This document shows, piece by piece, positions 7,489-15,151 of a DNA stretch of 22,597 nucleotides. This DNA comes from JAVJUS01 sp040220455 (lineage in GTDB: Bacteria; Pseudomonadota; Alphaproteobacteria; DSM-16000; Inquilinaceae). The first letter of the stretch is position 1, and every line of letters starts with the position of its first letter. The position numbers and the translations under genes were made by a program. Location of the stretch: assembly GCA_040220455.1 (NCBI GenBank), contig JAVJUS010000105.1, positions 1 to 22,597 on the forward strand, in the 5' to 3' direction. Below the pieces are notes generated by a model, which ran no database searches, was not told where the DNA came from, and was given only the letters and a program-made list of their open reading frames with translations.

Positions 7489-7580
7489 TTGTATTTTCAC
7501 GCACAGGAAGTATTTTCTCGATAAAACGTATCAACGCCGGATCATCCGGCCGGCTCACCCGAACCGGGTGAGGGGGAACG
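7489..7580 (+). promoter_or_regulatory. Candidate promoter and structured 5' leader of the FAD oxidoreductase gene
   Basis: AT-richer intergenic DNA. TTGTAT (7489-7494) and TATTTT (7511-7516), spacing 16, form a plausible promoter. The leader then holds two hairpins: CCGGAT-C-ATCCGG (7537-7549) and CTCACCC-GAACC-GGGTGAG (7554-7572). The second overlaps the purine-rich ribosome-binding stretch (GGGTGAGGGGGAA) that precedes the ATG at 7582, so translation could be controlled by folding. Motif-level support only. Confidence 0.4.
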
Positions 7581-7581
7581 C

Positions 7582-8814
7582 ATGGACTCGGGCCTCTTCC
7601 CGGTGCATCCGCGCCCGATCCGGGACCGCGGTCGCGACGATTCCTTCGACCTCGCCGTAATCGGCGCCACCGCGCTGGGTCTCGCTCACGCGCTGACGGC
7701 GGCGCGCCACGGCCGGCGGGTCGTGGTTCTCGACTCCGCCGCCTGCACGCAGGAGACCGAGGCGCTGGCCACCGGCCTGGTCGCGGTCACCGGACAGCCG
7801 CGCGGCGTCGCCTGGCGCCGAGCCCATCGCGGCGCCGAGCAGTGGGAGGAGATCGCCCAGGCCATGGGCCTCGACGCGAAGGGCCACGGGGCATTCGTCG
7901 TCGCCCGCACCGACGCGGAGGCCCGGCTGCTCGAGGACGCGCTGGACGGCGGCGAGGCGATCGGCTGCCGCCTGCACCGGCCGATTCGCGCCGTGGGTGC
8001 CGACCGGCCGGCCTTCGAGCCCCCGGGCTCGGTCGCCATCCTGGAAAGCCCGTTCGAGCGCCGCTTCGATCCCCGCGAGGCCCTCGCGACCCTGGTCGCC
8101 TGGCTCGCCGACGTGCACGGCGTGGCCTTCCGCTGGGGGACGACGTCGCTGGCGATCACCGATCGCGGGGTGGAGACCGTGCGCGGCCTCGTGCGCGCCG
8201 ACCACGTGGTCGTGTGCTGCCTGGAGGCCGCCTTCCGGCTGGATCCCGAGGGACTGGCCGCGCGCGGCGTCGCACCGGGACGCGCGGCGCTGCTGCGTGG
8301 CACCTCGGGTCTGGGCGCGGCCGATCCCCGCCCGGCGCTGATCCGGTCGGCCTCGTCCTTGGCGGCTGCCCTGGGCCGCCCGCCGACGGGCGACCCGGAC
8401 GGCGACGGCGGCGCGCCGGACACGCCGATGGACGGACCCTGCATCGCCGATCCGAGCGCCGATCCGGGCATCGTGCCGGAGTCGCGAGACACCCTGCTCG
8501 TCGGCCCCGTTGCTGCAAGCAGCGAGGGGGCAGACAGCGAGGGGGCGAGCGACGAGGAGCGCGACGGGCGCGCGCTGACCACGCGCTCGCTCGATCGCGC
8601 CGGCCTCCTGCTGGGCAGCCGGCCGCGCCTGTGCGAACGGCGTTTCCGGCCGGTGGCCCTGGGGGTGAGCGAACCGGTGGTGATCGCCACGGCCGCCAAT
8701 GCCCGCCTCGTGATCGCCCCCGACGAGGCGGCCTTCGGGCTCGCCTTCGCGATCGCCGAGGACGTGCTGGACGAGGTGCTGGGGCTGTCTGTCCGCGTCG
8801 CCGCGATGCCCTGA
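7582..8814 (+). CDS. DAO-family FAD-dependent oxidoreductase, divergent
   Basis: The 410-residue protein resembles the D-amino-acid oxidase/glycine oxidase fold. It has an N-terminal dinucleotide-binding unit (FDLAVIGATALGLAHALTAARHGRRVVVLD, residues 22-51 approximately), a middle with HGAFVVARTDAEARLLEDAL, and a C-terminal beta unit. Overall it is most like the DAO subclade often named TIGR03364-type. Several features are odd. The Rossmann glycine motif is GATALG rather than GxGxxG, so the middle glycine is lost. The expected glycine-rich C-terminal FAD contact reads ATAANARLVIAP. A Gly/Asp/Ser-rich acidic insertion, probably disordered, spans about residues 265-335. Substrate and even FAD binding are uncertain. 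The start at 7582 has a strong SD (GAGGGGGAA). It converges on glcF; a role in glyoxylate or glycine metabolism is only a guess from this neighbourhood. Confidence 0.65.
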   Translation: MDSGLFPVHPRPIRDRGRDDSFDLAVIGATALGLAHALTAARHGRRVVVLDSAACTQETEALATGLVAVTGQPRGVAWRRAHRGAEQWEEIAQAMGLDAKGHGAFVVARTDAEARLLEDALDGGEAIGCRLHRPIRAVGADRPAFEPPGSVAILESPFERRFDPREALATLVAWLADVHGVAFRWGTTSLAITDRGVETVRGLVRADHVVVCCLEAAFRLDPEGLAARGVAPGRAALLRGTSGLGAADPRPALIRSASSLAAALGRPPTGDPDGDGGAPDTPMDGPCIADPSADPGIVPESRDTLLVGPVAASSEGADSEGASDEERDGRALTTRSLDRAGLLLGSRPRLCERRFRPVALGVSEPVVIATAANARLVIAPDEAAFGLAFAIAEDVLDEVLGLSVRVAAMP

Positions 8815-8845
8815 GGCACCGGCACCGCCCGGCGCCGGCGCCGGC

Positions 8846-10231
8846 CTACTCCACCGCCACGGGGCTCGCCGCCGATCCGGCGCCGGTTCGCGGCGGCGCC
8901 TCCGGCCAGGCCTCCAGCGCGTGGGGCTTCGGCCCGCCGGTCGCCCAGTCCAGCAGCTCCACCGTGTGCAGCACCGGAAGCCCGGTGCCGCTGCCGATCT
9001 GGGTGATGCAGCCGATATTGCCGGTCGCCACGGCCTCGGGCGCCACGCGCTCGATATTCGCGACCTTGCGCGCCTTGAGCTGATCGGCGATCTCCGGCTG
9101 AAGCAGGTTGTAGGTGCCGGCCGAGCCGCAGCACAGATGCCCCTCCGGCACGTCCTTGACCGCGAAGCCGGCGGCGCGCAGCAGCTCCTTGGGCTGGCGG
9201 GTCAGCTTCTGGCCGTGCTGCATCGAACAGGCGGAGTGGTAGGCGAGCGTCCGCCCGGTCTCGATCACCGGGTCGGCGAGCCCGATCTCGGCCATCACCT
9301 CGGTGACGTCCTTGGCCAGCGCGGACACGGCGGCGGCCTTCTCGGCATAGGCCGGGTCCTCGCGGAACATGAAGCCGTAGTCCTTGACGGTCGTCCCGCA
9401 GCCCGAGGTGTTGATCACGATGGCGTCGAGCCCCGGCCCGCCGCCGGCCTCCGTCATCCGGTACCAGGCGTCGATGTTGGCCTTGGCGGAGGCGTGGGCC
9501 GGCCCCTCCATGCCCATGTGATGGGTCAGCGCGCCGCAGCAGCCGGCGCCCTCGGGCACGACGACCTCGACCCCGTGGCGCGTCAGAAGGCGCACCGTGG
9601 CCTCGTTGATCGCCGGGTCGATCACCTGCTGGGCGCAGCCGTTGAGCAGCGCCACCCGCGCCCGCGGCGCGCCGGCCCCCTCGCCTTCCGCCCCCAGGCC
9701 GTCCGCCGGCTTCACGCCGGGCCGGTCGACGGCGCTCGGCGGCGGCAGATGCGACGGCGCGAGCGAGAGCATCGCCCGCAGCCGCCCCCGGAACAGCGGC
9801 GCCGCGGGCTTGGCGAGCCGCGCGCCGATCAGCGCCAGGCGGAACAGCCCGGGCCGCGGCAGCACGGTCGCCAGGACCCGGCGCAGCAGCCGGTCCGGCC
9901 AGGGCCGGGTATAGGTCTCCTCGATATGCTTCCGGCCGAGATCGACCAGATGCATGTAGTGCACGCCCGAGGGGCATGTGGTCATGCAGGCCAGACAGCT
10001 CAGGCACCGGTCGATATGCTTGACGACCTTGTCCGATGCCGGCTTGTCGTTCTCCAGCATGTCCTTCATCAGGTAGATGCGCCCGCGCGGGCTGTCGAGC
10101 TCGTCGCCCAGCAGCGTATAGGTCGGGCACGTCGCCAGGCAGAACCCGCAATGCACGCAGTTGCGCAGGATGTTGTTCGCCTCCTGGATCTCCGGATCGG
10201 CGAGCTGGGCGAGCGTGAAATGCGTCTGCAT
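8846..10231 (-). CDS. glcF: Glycolate oxidase iron-sulfur subunit GlcF
   Basis: Electron-transfer subunit of the membrane-associated glycolate oxidase (glycolate dehydrogenase), which oxidises glycolate to glyoxylate with GlcD and GlcE. Two 4Fe-4S motifs are visible: CVHCGFCLATCP (C25, C28, C31, C35) and CLSCLACMTTCP (C76, C79, C82, C86). Two cysteine-rich CCG domains follow, marked by EGAGCCGALTHHMG and GHLCCGSAGTYN, plus NTSGCGTTVKDYG. It is 461 residues from ATG at 10231, directly before QTHFTLAQL; the frame runs on to 10282 without conserved sequence. The C-terminal 25 residues are Pro/Ala-rich. It is the last gene of glcDEF, 37 nt after glcE. Confidence 0.94.
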   Translation of the reverse strand: MQTHFTLAQLADPEIQEANNILRNCVHCGFCLATCPTYTLLGDELDSPRGRIYLMKDMLENDKPASDKVVKHIDRCLSCLACMTTCPSGVHYMHLVDLGRKHIEETYTRPWPDRLLRRVLATVLPRPGLFRLALIGARLAKPAAPLFRGRLRAMLSLAPSHLPPPSAVDRPGVKPADGLGAEGEGAGAPRARVALLNGCAQQVIDPAINEATVRLLTRHGVEVVVPEGAGCCGALTHHMGMEGPAHASAKANIDAWYRMTEAGGGPGLDAIVINTSGCGTTVKDYGFMFREDPAYAEKAAAVSALAKDVTEVMAEIGLADPVIETGRTLAYHSACSMQHGQKLTRQPKELLRAAGFAVKDVPEGHLCCGSAGTYNLLQPEIADQLKARKVANIERVAPEAVATGNIGCITQIGSGTGLPVLHTVELLDWATGGPKPHALEAWPEAPPRTGAGSAASPVAVE

Positions 10232-10268
10232 GGGTGTCGCTCTGCGCTGACTGGGAAACCCGGGCGCC

Positions 10269-11525
10269 CTAGACGCCCGCAACCATCCGTCCGGGGTTGA
10301 GCACGCCTTCCGGGTCGAAGCTCTGCTTGACGCGGCGGGACAGGGCGGCGAGCGGGTCGGGCTGGGGCTGGAAGACCGGGACGGCGGCGCGCACGGGGGC
10401 CGGCGCGCGGATCAGGGTGGCGTGGCCGCTCTTCGCCGTCTCCGCGACGATGGCGCGCACCTTGGCGGCGCCGGCGTCGTCGCGGCCGGCCGGCACGGCG
10501 GCCCAGACCAGCCCGCCGCCCCAGTCGAGGAAGACCTCCGCCCCCGCCTCGGCCTCCAGCCGGGCGGCGACCTCGGGCCCGGCGGTCGGCGGGACGGAGA
10601 GGCGCCAGACGGCCGGCGCGGCGTCCGGCTCGACCCCCTCGGCCGGACGGAACGGCGCGGCGTCGCGCACCGCCTGCCAGACGGCGGCCGACGCCTCGCC
10701 GTCGAGACGACCGGTCGGCGGCGTTCCGGTCTCCGCGAGGATCGCTTCGAGCGTCTCCGTGCGCGCCTCGACCGACGCGCGGAAGCCCTCCAGGCGCAGC
10801 AGCGTTGCAGAGGCGCCCCGCCCCGCCGCCTCGCCGGCGGGTGTCCGCGCGGCGAGATCGGCGGGCAGCCAGGCGGCGCCCGAGACCTCGTAGGGGCCGT
10901 TGAGCGCGCGGGTCATGGCGGCGAGCGCGCCGGCGGCGTCCAGCCCGGCGATCACCAGCGTGCGCGCCACCTCGGGCGCCGGCAGGACCTTGAAGGTCAG
11001 CGCGCCCATCACGCCGAGCGTGCCCCAGGCACCGGTCATGACCTTGCACAGGTCGTAGCCGGTGACGTTCTTGACCACGCGCCCGCCGGTCTTGAACAGC
11101 TCGCCCCGGCCGTTGACCGCCTCCAGCCCCAGCAGGTGGTCGCGCGCGGCCCCGGCGCGCAGGCGGCGCGGGCCGGAGAGATTGCCGGCGACCAGCCCGC
11201 CCAGGGTCCCGGCGGCCGGCAGGGCGCCCCAGAGCGGGCCCAGATCCGGCGGCTCGAAGGCCAGCATCTGGCCCTTGGCGGCGAGCGCCGCCTCGACCTC
11301 CGCGACCGGCGTGCCGGACCCCGCGGCGAGCACCAGCTCCTCGGGCTCGTGCAGGCGGATGCCGGACAGCGCCGCGGTCGACAGCGCGTGCTCGGCCTGG
11401 ACCGGGCGGCCGAAGGCCTCCTTCGTGCCGGCGCCGCGCACCGCCAGCGGCGCGCGCTCGGACAGCGCCCAGCGCACCGCCTCGATCACCTGGTCGACCG
11501 TCTCCGGTCGCATCACCTCGGCCAT
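10269..11525 (-). CDS. glcE: Glycolate oxidase FAD-binding subunit GlcE
   Basis: FAD-binding partner subunit of glycolate oxidase. The 418-residue protein starts MAEVMRPETVDQVIEAVRWA. It carries the PCMH-type FAD motifs PLAVRGAGTKEAFG, LVLAAGSGTPVAEVEAAL and AGTLGGLVAGNLSGPRRL, then FKTGGRVVKNVTGYDL and GAWGTLGVMGALTFKV. The end, FDPEGVLNPGRMVAGV, is the conserved FAD oxidase tail. It lies 46 nt downstream of glcD and 37 nt upstream of glcF on the same strand, the classical glc order. No neighbouring regulator of the GlcC type is seen. Confidence 0.93.
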   Translation of the reverse strand: MAEVMRPETVDQVIEAVRWALSERAPLAVRGAGTKEAFGRPVQAEHALSTAALSGIRLHEPEELVLAAGSGTPVAEVEAALAAKGQMLAFEPPDLGPLWGALPAAGTLGGLVAGNLSGPRRLRAGAARDHLLGLEAVNGRGELFKTGGRVVKNVTGYDLCKVMTGAWGTLGVMGALTFKVLPAPEVARTLVIAGLDAAGALAAMTRALNGPYEVSGAAWLPADLAARTPAGEAAGRGASATLLRLEGFRASVEARTETLEAILAETGTPPTGRLDGEASAAVWQAVRDAAPFRPAEGVEPDAAPAVWRLSVPPTAGPEVAARLEAEAGAEVFLDWGGGLVWAAVPAGRDDAGAAKVRAIVAETAKSGHATLIRAPAPVRAAVPVFQPQPDPLAALSRRVKQSFDPEGVLNPGRMVAGV

Positions 11526-11571
11526 TCGGGCCGCCCCTCCTTCGCCTCGGGCCGACGGACGCCCCCGCTCG

Positions 11572-13059
11572 TCAGAATCGCGGGATGTCCGGGAACGGCA
11601 TCTGGCCGTGATGGATGTGCATACGGCCCAGCTCCGCGCAGCGGTGGAGCTCGGGGAACATCTTGCCCGGGTTGAGCAGGCCGTCGGGGTCGAAGGCGCA
11701 TTTGACGCGCTGCTGCTGGTTCAGGTCGACCTCGTTGAACTGGACCTCCATCAGGTCGCGCTTCTCCACGCCCACGCCGTGCTCCCCGGTCAGGACGCCG
11801 CCGACCTCGACGCACAGGGTCAGGATCGCGGCACCCAGCTCCTCCGCAGCCTCGAGTTCGCCCGGCTTGTTGGCGTCGTAGAGGATCAGCGGGTGCAGGT
11901 TGCCGTCGCCGGCGTGGAAGACGTTGGCGACGGCGAGGCCGTGCTGCGCCGAGAGCTCGTTCATCCGGCGCAGCACCTCGGGCAGGCGCTTGCGCGGGAT
12001 CGTCCCGTCCATGCAGTAGTAGTCGGGACTGATCCGACCGACCGCCGGGAAGGCGGCCTTGCGTCCGGCCCAGAAGCGGGCGCGCTCCTCGTCGTCCTGG
12101 CTGATGCGCACCGAGACGGCCTTGTGCCGCTTGGCGATCGCGTCGACCCGGGCGATCAGGTCGTCGACCTCCGCCTCCGGGCCGTCGAGCTCGCAGATCA
12201 GCAGCGCCTCCACATCGCGCGGGTAGCCGGCCTGGACGAAGTCCTCCGCCGCGTGGATCGCCGGCTTGTCCATCATCTCGAGCCCGCCCGGGATGATGCC
12301 CGCGCCGATGATCGAAGCGACGCAGTCGCCCGCGTCCTCCGAGCTCGGGAACCCGATCAGCAGCGCGCGGGCCGAGGGCGGCTTGGGCAGCAGGCGTACC
12401 GTCACCTCGGTGACGACGCCCAGCAGGCCTTCAGAGCCGGTGATCAGGCCCAGCAGGTCGTAGCCGTCGGCGTCCATGTGCTTGCCGCCGAGGCGGATGA
12501 TCGAGCCGTCGATCAGCACCATCTCGACGCCCAGCACGTTATTGGTCGTCAGACCGTATTTCAGGCAGTGCACGCCGCCGGAATTCTCCGCGATGTTGCC
12601 GCCGATCGAGCAGATGATCTGGGAGGACGGGTCGGGCGCGTAGTAGAAGCCGTCGGCCTCCACCGCGTGGGTGATGCCCAGATTGCTGACGCCCGGCTGC
12701 ACGCGCATGCAGCGGTTGTCGTAGTCGACCTCGAGGATCCGGTTGAACTTGCCCAGGCCCAGCAGCACGCCGTCCTCCAGCGGCAGCGCGCCGCCGGACA
12801 GCGAGGTGCCGGAGCCGCGCGGCACCACCTTGATGCCGTGGTCGTGGCAGTACTCGAGGACCCGGGAGACCTGCTCGGTCGTCTCCGGCAGGACGACGAC
12901 CAGGGGCGACTGGCGATAGGCCGTCAGCCCGTCGGATTCGTAGGCGCGCCGCTCGTCGTCGTCGACGATGACGCCCTCGCCCGGGACGATCGCCCGCAGA
13001 TCCTCGGCGATGCGATCGCGGCGGTCGATGACCGCTTGGTCCGGATCCGGCATGCGCAT
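11572..13059 (-). CDS. glcD: Glycolate oxidase catalytic FAD subunit GlcD
   Basis: Catalytic subunit that oxidises glycolate (and related 2-hydroxy acids such as D-lactate). It is 495 residues long. The FAD_binding_4 domain shows KVVPRGSGTSLSGGALP, VQPGVSNLGITHAVEADG, IGGNIAENSGGVHCLKYG and GLITGSEGLLGVVTEVT. The C-terminal FAD-oxidase domain shows VFHAGDGNLHP, VLTGEHGVGVEKRDLM and FDPDGLLNPGKMFPE. ATG at 13059 is chosen because AGGAGGG lies about 7 nt upstream; the frame extends to 13131 without homology. First gene of the glcDEF operon. The convergent gene beyond glcF encodes a divergent DAO-family protein. Confidence 0.95.
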   Translation of the reverse strand: MRMPDPDQAVIDRRDRIAEDLRAIVPGEGVIVDDDERRAYESDGLTAYRQSPLVVVLPETTEQVSRVLEYCHDHGIKVVPRGSGTSLSGGALPLEDGVLLGLGKFNRILEVDYDNRCMRVQPGVSNLGITHAVEADGFYYAPDPSSQIICSIGGNIAENSGGVHCLKYGLTTNNVLGVEMVLIDGSIIRLGGKHMDADGYDLLGLITGSEGLLGVVTEVTVRLLPKPPSARALLIGFPSSEDAGDCVASIIGAGIIPGGLEMMDKPAIHAAEDFVQAGYPRDVEALLICELDGPEAEVDDLIARVDAIAKRHKAVSVRISQDDEERARFWAGRKAAFPAVGRISPDYYCMDGTIPRKRLPEVLRRMNELSAQHGLAVANVFHAGDGNLHPLILYDANKPGELEAAEELGAAILTLCVEVGGVLTGEHGVGVEKRDLMEVQFNEVDLNQQQRVKCAFDPDGLLNPGKMFPELHRCAELGRMHIHHGQMPFPDIPRF

Positions 13060-13417
13060 GGTCGATCCCTCCTGGTCGGCGCGGCCGGCACCTCGGCTGC
13101 GGGATGGCTCGGGCACCGTCGGCGCCGTCACCCCGCGCCCGACCGCGCGAGGCCGATACCCTAGATCAAACCGGGACCGGAGGAAATTGCCCGCGCGGCC
13201 GCAGGTCGCGGCGGATCGGTCCGATCCGGACCGTTCAGGTCGGTTCCGGCGATCGGGCGGCCGCCGTCATCCGGTCGACCGGAGCGGCGATGACGACTCG
13301 GAGGAAGGCAGGTCCGGGGCGTCGCCCGGAACGACACGGGGCCCGGAACGACACGGGGCCCGGAACCACACGGTGGCCCGGAGCGAACGGGACCCGGAAC
13401 GACACGAGGTCGGCCGC
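13060..13417. other. Non-coding GC-rich spacer with 17-bp tandem repeat
   Basis: No supportable gene between glcD and the small Arg-rich ORF. About five degenerate units of GCCCGGAACGACACGGG lie at 13324-13409. The first two units are identical and the later ones carry substitutions. Each junction contains the palindrome GGGCCC, so transcripts could fold between units. Frames through it give only repetitive Arg/Pro/Gly peptides. The glcDEF promoter should lie in 13060-13320, but I see no clear -35/-10 pair. Confidence 0.7.
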
Positions 13418-13600
13418 TCACCCGGCGGATGGGCGGGCAGCAGTCCCGTCAAGGGCCGGAGGTCCCGAAGGACGCCGGCCCTTGCGGCTGTAGGCGCGCT
13501 TGGACGGCACTACGGCATGGCCGAGGCGCCTTAGCGGGCGGGCGTGGGGATTGCGGGGAGCGCGCGGTTCGCGCCTGGCGGCGCGGCGACGGGTCTTCAT
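13418..13600 (-). CDS. Small Arg-rich basic protein downstream of rpmJ
   Basis: A 60-residue ORF starting MKTRRRAARREPRAPRNPHA and continuing through RPLRRLGHAVVPSKRAYSRK. The ATG at 13600 is preceded by AAGGAG about 9 nt upstream, one of the best ribosome-binding sites here, and it lies 71 nt after the rpmJ stop on the same strand. About a quarter of the residues are Arg, which fits an RNA- or ribosome-binding protein. The RNPxAxxLR...VV.SK..YSRKGR layout is loosely like small ribosome-rescue factor (ArfA-type) proteins, but I cannot assign the family. Pro/Gly/Ala-rich tail. Overlapping high-GC frames are common here, so a spurious ORF remains possible. Confidence 0.55.
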   Translation of the reverse strand: MKTRRRAARREPRAPRNPHARPLRRLGHAVVPSKRAYSRKGRRPSGPPALDGTAARPSAG

Positions 13601-13671
13601 CTCGACGGTCTCCTTCGCGATCACGCGGTCGGGCGCGGGCCCGGCCGGCGGTGCGGGAGACCGGAGCGGCG

Positions 13672-13797
13672 TCAGCCCTGGCGCGCCTTGAACCGCGGGT
13701 TGGCCTTGTTGATCACGAACACACGGCCCTTGCGCCGGATGATCCGGCAGTTCTTGTCCCGCTTCTTCAGGCTCTTCAGCGAATTGGCGACTTTCAT
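13672..13797 (-). CDS. rpmJ: 50S ribosomal protein L36
   Basis: A 41-residue ribosomal protein beginning MKVANSLKSLKKRDKNCRII and ending FVINKANPRFKARQG. L36 is a small protein of the large ribosomal subunit. This copy has a single Cys and lacks the Cys-Cys-Cys-His zinc set, so it is the zinc-independent (YkgO-like, C-minus) form usual in alphaproteobacteria. It stands outside the ribosomal operons with its own near-consensus promoter (13893-13921) and a hairpin in the leader. The small basic ORF follows 71 nt downstream. The start at 13797 has only a weak SD. Confidence 0.93.
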   Translation of the reverse strand: MKVANSLKSLKKRDKNCRIIRRKGRVFVINKANPRFKARQG

Positions 13798-13851
13798 GAC
13801 GCGGTCCGTGACGGTTGCCGGGACCCCGGACGGGCGCCCGTGATCCGAACG

Positions 13852-13880
13852 AAAAACGGGTCCGGCACCGGCCGGGCCCG
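13852..13880 (-). terminator. Terminator-like hairpin in the rpmJ leader
   Basis: On the minus strand, arms 13880-13871 and 13866-13857 form a 10-bp stem with one C-A mismatch around a 4-nt loop. The stem is followed directly by TTTTT (13856-13852). It lies 58-86 nt after the methyltransferase stop, so it may end that transcript. It is also downstream of the rpmJ -10, so it would form the very 5' end of the rpmJ mRNA. Confidence 0.6.
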
Positions 13881-13892
13881 CGGGGAAGCCGG

Positions 13893-13921
13893 AAAATAGG
13901 CATCCACCCCGACGGTGTCAA
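13893..13921 (-). promoter_or_regulatory. Sigma-70-type promoter of rpmJ
   Basis: On the minus strand, a perfect -35 TTGACA (13921-13916), a 17-bp spacer and a -10 TATTTT (13898-13893). Expected transcription start is near 13886, giving an rpmJ leader of about 90 nt. This is the best promoter match in the window and fits a strongly expressed ribosomal protein gene. Confidence 0.75.
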
Positions 13922-13937
13922 CGCCGGTGGGGGCCCC

Positions 13938-14891
13938 TCACACGTCCCCGGGCGCGAGCGCCAGGAAGCGGTAGACGCGCAGGTCGCCGCTGTCGATGGC
14001 GGCGACGCGGCGCATCCACAGCTCCACCTGCTCCAGCAGCAGCGGCCGGGCGGCGCGGGCGATGCCGTCGGGGGGCAGGCCGGCGAGCAGCCCCTCCCAG
14101 GCCGCCAGGATCTGCCGGCGGTGCAGGGGCGAGATGTCCTCGCTCACCCGCAGGTCGAGCCCCATGCGCTTGAGCCGCTCGACCACCTGGGTCACCGTCC
14201 ACGGGTGGGGCGGCGACGGCTCGCCGCCGTACCAGGCGTCCAGCACGGCGCCCGAGCTCGCCGAATGGGACAGGACGTAGTCGGTGAACAGGAACTGGCC
14301 GCGCGGTTTGAGGCCACCGGCCAGCGCCTCGATCAGCTCGTTCTTGCGCGCGACGGTGAAGAACGCCTCCTTGGCGAAGATGGCGTCGTAGCGCTGGTCG
14401 ACGACCGCCTGCTCCGGGTCGAACAGCTTGATCGCCGCGCGCTTCTCCAGCCCGGCGGCGGCGGAGGCGCGCATGCCCTCCGTGGCCAGCTCCGGGTCGC
14501 TCTCCAGCCCGGTCACCCAGCTGCCGTAGCTCTCCGCCATGAACCGGGCAGCGCCGCCCAGCCCGGCGCCGACCTCGAGCACGCTCATCGTCTCGTCCAG
14601 GGCCAACGGCCGCACCAGCGTCGGAATCTGATCGCGCAGGCCGGGTCCGTGATAGCCCTGCCCCCAAAGCCGCTCCAGCAGCTCGATGCGATCCGGCTTC
14701 CAGCCGCGGTCCTCGCGCTCGGCGACGGCCGCCCGGCGCGCCGCGCGGGCATCCCCGGCCGCATTGCCGGCAGCGCCGGCGCCCTGCCCCTGTCCGCCGG
14801 CACCGGCCCGACCCGCGCGAGGCAGCTCGATCCCCTCCCACCAGGCCTTCAGGCGGTCGCGAAACGTGAAAGGGGGCTGGTCGATGGTCAT
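13938..14891 (-). CDS. Class I SAM-dependent methyltransferase, substrate unknown
   Basis: A 317-residue protein. The Rossmann SAM site shows motif I VLEVGAGLGGAARFMAESYG (middle of the protein), motif II VTGLESDPELA, DAIFAKEAFFTV and then GGLKPRGQFLFTDYVL. This layout is like UbiE/phosphoethanolamine-type methyltransferases. The N-terminus has a RDRLKAWWEG helix and a Gly/Ala/Gln-rich linker (about residues 28-55). The C-terminal third is helical (LEQVELWMRRVAAIDSG) and could give substrate specificity. ATG at 14891 is chosen as the first codon before the conserved start; the SD is weak. It is transcribed toward rpmJ and is probably a single-gene unit with the promoter at 14987-15016. No neighbour reveals its substrate. 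Confidence 0.85.
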   Translation of the reverse strand: MTIDQPPFTFRDRLKAWWEGIELPRAGRAGAGGQGQGAGAAGNAAGDARAARRAAVAEREDRGWKPDRIELLERLWGQGYHGPGLRDQIPTLVRPLALDETMSVLEVGAGLGGAARFMAESYGSWVTGLESDPELATEGMRASAAAGLEKRAAIKLFDPEQAVVDQRYDAIFAKEAFFTVARKNELIEALAGGLKPRGQFLFTDYVLSHSASSGAVLDAWYGGEPSPPHPWTVTQVVERLKRMGLDLRVSEDISPLHRRQILAAWEGLLAGLPPDGIARAARPLLLEQVELWMRRVAAIDSGDLRVYRFLALAPGDV

Positions 14892-14986
14892 GGCGGACCC
14901 GGCTCCGTCGAGCTGGATGGGCCTGAAGGGCGGGAGACGGCTTAGGACCGACGGCCGAGGCCGGACCGGCACCGTCCGTCGGCAGG

Positions 14987-15016
14987 AGTATCGCCATAAG
15001 GTTGCCGGCTTGTTAA
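14987..15016 (-). promoter_or_regulatory. Candidate promoter of the methyltransferase gene
   Basis: On the minus strand, TTAACA (15016-15011), an 18-bp spacer and GATACT (14992-14987). That is five of six and four of six matches to the consensus boxes. The leader to the ATG at 14891 would be about 90 nt. Confidence 0.45.
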
Positions 15017-15109
15017 GCGCGGACACGGACTTCCGGTCGCCGGCCAGCGGGACGACGGCCCAAGATCGGCCGGTCGGGACGGCCTGTCGTCGTGGCGGCG
15101 ATGGCTCGG

Positions 15110-15151
15110 AAAAAAAGCGGCCGGCGGCGACGCTCGGGCCACCGCCGGCCG
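15110..15151 (-). terminator. Rho-independent terminator with no assigned upstream gene
   Basis: On the minus strand, a perfect 10-bp stem CGGCCGGCGG/CCGCCGGCCG (arms 15151-15142 and 15127-15118) has a 14-nt loop. It is followed, one base later, by TTTTTTT (15116-15110). The structure is textbook, but no recognisable minus-strand gene precedes it between 15152 and the divergent peptidase gene at 15589. The next known minus-strand gene upstream is beyond 16292. Confidence 0.75.

Noticed and set aside
7686..10151. 821-codon minus frame over glcF and the FAD gene
   Set aside because: Out-of-frame reading of glcF followed by antisense of the FAD gene; low-complexity Arg/Gly/Ala composition.
13161..13421. 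Minus frame with repeated VVPGPV/PRVVPG peptides
   Set aside because: It is only the translation of the 17-bp tandem repeat; no SD and no conserved content.
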